Source of the DNA: Trema orientale
Taxonomy: Eukaryota; Streptophyta; Magnoliopsida; Rosales; Cannabaceae
Reading direction: 5' to 3'
Length of the DNA stretch: 64,000 nt
NCBI GenBank assembly: GCA_002914845.1
Contig: JXTC01000316.1
Location: 1 to 64,000, forward strand
In this document: piece by piece, positions 61,207-64,000 of the stretch
How the letters are laid out: each line of letters starts with the position of its first letter
Numbering within the stretch: the stretch's first letter is position 1
The notes under the pieces: model-generated
The model's input: only the letters and a program-made list of their open reading frames with translations
Databases searched by the model: none
What the model was told of the DNA's origin: nothing
Position numbers and translations under genes: made by a program

Positions 61207-63177
61207 TTTAAATAATAGGATCCTCAAAGGACTAATATTTATCATAAGCTAAGTCAGCTTCTACAGCGTTATAAACTGATAATGGGATATTTGTCCCATC
61301 ACCCACCAAAAGAGAATCCAAATTTAAACCCAAAATAACAAGAGCGTGAGCTATCATATTTTATTTTGGTAAAATATGATAACACTTATCACCTCCCACA
61401 GAATCAAGTAATTCCACAATATCAATAACAAGTACTCTCTCACCAGAGTTATATGACCGAGAGTTTATCAAAAAAACAACATTGAGGGAAGTACATTCAA
61501 CCAACGTAATTAACGTGCCTTTAGTTTGAGCAAGAAGTAAGGCCACTCTCATAGCCATCACATCTGCCTAAATTTTTGAGGAAATGTTTAGAAAACGTCT
61601 TGTTGCAAAAAGAATCACGGATCCCACATGGTCTCGTATCACTGGCCCAAACCCTGTCAAGTTAATCCCATTAGATACCGTAGTAATATTTAGCTTCAAG
61701 GTCCCAACACAAGGAGGTTTTCACCATTTGTTGGTCGATGGAGGCTGAGAAAGCTTTAGGGGGGAATTAGTAGAAACCAGTCGGCTAAACAGAGCACGGT
61801 TTGTAGAATCTAAGATGTCTTCAGAGGTAACTAATTTATTCTAAAAAATAAACATGTTTCGCACACTCCAGAGGCCATGCATAACGTAGCAGAAAATGTG
61901 TAACTCCTCTTCATTAAGCTTTTCAGCTACAAAGAGGCAAAGATCACCCATAGAATAGCCATAAAAACCTGCAATCTTTGGCTAAATTGAGCTTCGGTGC
62001 CAAACATCCTCAGTCATAGGACAACAAGAAAGCATGAAAATTTGTTTCAGTAAAATCTTTGCAACACAGGTAGAATAAAGGGCATTGAACCTGTCATTTC
62101 ACTAAGTTAGAATGGGTATACAAAATATCCAAGAAAATTTACCATAGACAAATCTAAATCTTACTTGGGAGTTTCAGTTTCTAAAGATGATGCCACCAAA
62201 GAGAATCCATCCCAATACCAAATTGACCACAATTAGTAGTATATGAGACAGCCAATCGATATCCTGACATCACCGTATATAACCTCAAGGAATCATAATA
62301 CCAAATGACAACATCCTCACGATGGTTCAAACTCAAAGGGATACCTTTAATTAGATCTGTATCAATCGATAGGAAAATTTGATCTAGGTAATCAGTATTC
62401 CATCGTCCATCCAATATAAAGTCGGAGACATACGAAGGGATACTATTAGTGAAATCTAGAGTTATGGGCTTAAAGGAATTCGGTCGAGAAAGTCACGGGA
62501 CTTGGAAAATACGAATATTTGAACCACAGCCCACCCTATATCGAGTGCCTTATTTAATGAGCGACAGACCCCAAAGGATGCTCCACCAAATAAAAGAAGC
62601 CGAGTTAGCTGTTGTAGCTTCGAGAAAGGATGAGTTCTTGTAGTATTTTCCTTTAAGAACTTTAGCCATAAAAGAGTCAAGATAACGGAGAATACTCCAA
62701 ACTTGCTTTACTATCATTGCCTGGTTGAAAGGGCTAAGAGAATGAAAACCCATTCCTCCAATATTCTTTGGCTTGCACATACGCTCCCAACTAACCCAAT
62801 GAATACAAGAACTGTCTTTCAAATCTCCTCACCAAAACTTAGCAATCGTAGCTTCCAATTCCTTACAAAGAGTTATTGGAAGCTTAAAAATACTCATAGT
62901 ATAAGTGGAGAGTAGCTTGCACAACTGTTTTAATTAGAACCTCCTTTCCTCCAATAGAAAATAATCGACCTTTCCAACTTTGGAGCTTCTTCCATACCCT
63001 TTCTTTAATCCTGTTGAAAGTTCGTCGTTTATTCCGACCAACCAAAGTCGGGAGCCCAAGATATTTATCATGAGAACGAGATTCATTCAGACCCAACGTA
63101 TTCAGGATGAGAAGTCTGAGGTCATGTTTAACATTTGGGAAAAAAGTGATGGCCAATTTTCCCATGTTCACCATTTG
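61207..63177 (-). mobile_element. 5'-truncated, degenerate LINE (L1-type) retrotransposon
   Basis: Minus-strand remnants, in order from 63177 downward: the region just after the reverse transcriptase (NESRSHDKYLGLPTLVGR, then KKLQSWKGRLFSIGGKEVLI), the IHWVSWERMCKPKNIGGMGF segment, the spacer before zf-RVT (PLSLNHREDVVIWYYDS), and the RNase H end (AMRVALLLAQTKGTLI; AHALVILGLNLDSLL). They lie in several frames with stops between, so it is dead. A 17-bp target duplication with one mismatch, CAAATGTTTGGATTTTT (61190-61206) and CAAATGTTTTGATTTTT (63178-63194), frames it; the T run at the left is the tail. Confidence 0.88.
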
Positions 63178-63194
63178 CAAATGTTTTGATTTTT

Positions 63195-64000
63195 AAGTTC
63201 AATAAGTGATCTGTGGATGAATTGAACACACATATAACTAGAACAAGCCACTCATCACTCAAGTGGTTGGTAACCACATGGTCGTTGGTCACATAGTGGG
63301 TGTAACTACTACTATTTATGTGATTGAATCACTTACACATCAGGTGCTAGAACATTCGATACGAATCGTAGAGAGAAATATTGTAAAAATCAAAATACAT
63401 TCAAGAAGCCTGCTTTTTCTAATTTTATGAGATTTACATGAGTATGGGATGGGACGTAAGGTCCCCAGTATAGATCGAGTTGGGCCCCGAATAAACAGGC
63501 CCATATCATTCTCTTGGACCAAATTTATGACAGGCTTCTTCGCATTTTTTTCATTTTTTATTTTTATTTCCTTTATCATTTTGTTGTTAGGACATGGAGC
63601 AATGGTGAAGAACTCTAGTCCTGCGGGGCCAAGTCTGGTTCTATTGACGACGGGAAATAAAAGTGATAAAGTCTGCATTGACTTTTTGTGTGTCTCAAGT
63701 TAGAGATTGGACTCTAGCTTTCGCTTTCGGGGAGAAATAAATAAAATGGAGATTGGACTTCAACGTTTCAATCACGGATGGCCAACATTCTAACTCTATG
63801 CAAAAAAATTTAAAAAATAGTAATAAAAATAAAAAAGGTAACTATTACGTACTTGCCTGCTGCCGCCAAATCCATATTATAAATTCAAACCTAATTAAAC
63901 ATATTGATCTCCCGAAGGTTTTTAATTTGCCATTCATTTTTCAGTTATTACATGTGTATTTTTTGTTTTTTTAATCCGTCTTTTGCTAGCTAGCTTGTAA
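63195..64000. other. Right edge, no gene supported
   Basis: Overlapping open frames of 84 codons (63449-63703, +) and 112 codons (63340-63678, -) lie here. The plus frame holds a hydrophobic FFAFFSFFIFISFIILLL run that simply reflects T-rich DNA. I recognise neither product. No RNA gene is seen. Confidence 0.3.

Noticed and set aside
63340..63703. Overlapping plus and minus frames, perhaps organellar DNA
   Set aside because: The plus product has a hydrophobic run and faintly recalls organellar proteins, but I could not match it to any gene, and its T-rich composition explains the run.

Overview
The window is nuclear DNA of a eudicot plant. It is AT-rich, its genes are split by introns, and many small transposons are scattered between them. 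The encoded proteins are plant-specific (UGT74 glycosyltransferases, a BIR1-type receptor kinase, a FRIGIDA-like protein, a TROL/STR4A-type thylakoid rhodanese, a DUF707 protein). No species is assigned. Two runs of N (23222-23955 and 39037-39090) and one N at 11838 are unread sequence.

Layout. 1-5250 is repeat-rich: two minisatellite-like arrays and a candidate ~1.1 kb inverted-repeat transposon that ends about 150 bp before the first gene. 5401-16734 (+) is a tandem array of UGT74-type glucosyltransferases: three intact two-exon genes (A, C, D) and one decayed copy (B). Parts of their flanks were duplicated with them. 18465-20490 (-) is a BIR1-type LRR receptor kinase. 27336-29908 (+) is a FRIGIDA-LIKE 3-type gene and 32712-36527 (+) is the meiotic TPR gene ZIP4/SPO22. 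39656-41662 (+) is a rhodanese-like STR4A/TROL-type gene, 42751-44574 (+) is ATG10, and 44952-47829 (-) is a TlyA/YqxC-type rRNA methyltransferase. 51700-54879 (+) is a plastid-type alpha/beta-hydrolase-fold protein and 55268-58672 (-) is a DUF707 protein. Two 5'-truncated LINE retrotransposons (49544-50952 + and 61207-63177 -) carry clear target-site duplications. At least six small non-autonomous DNA transposons lie between the genes.

Gene relations. BIR1, FRL3 and ZIP4 match the order I recall for Arabidopsis At5g48380-At5g48385-At5g48390. The rhodanese and methyltransferase genes match the neighbours At3g25480-At3g25470, but here ATG10 sits between them. Most genes are single-copy housekeeping or signalling genes with no operon-like logic. 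The UGT array is the one lineage-specific expansion.

I rebuilt exons by reading splice sites, checking reading phase, and comparing with the family sequences as I remember them. I could run no alignment, so identities are by eye. I found no unmistakable new multi-gene system. The points most worth a second look are the 172-bp MULE-like MITE family with 9-10 bp target duplications, the STR4A protein ending in an FNR-binding motif, four apparent GC-AG introns out of about 50, the nucleophile-less hydrolase, and the UGT array.
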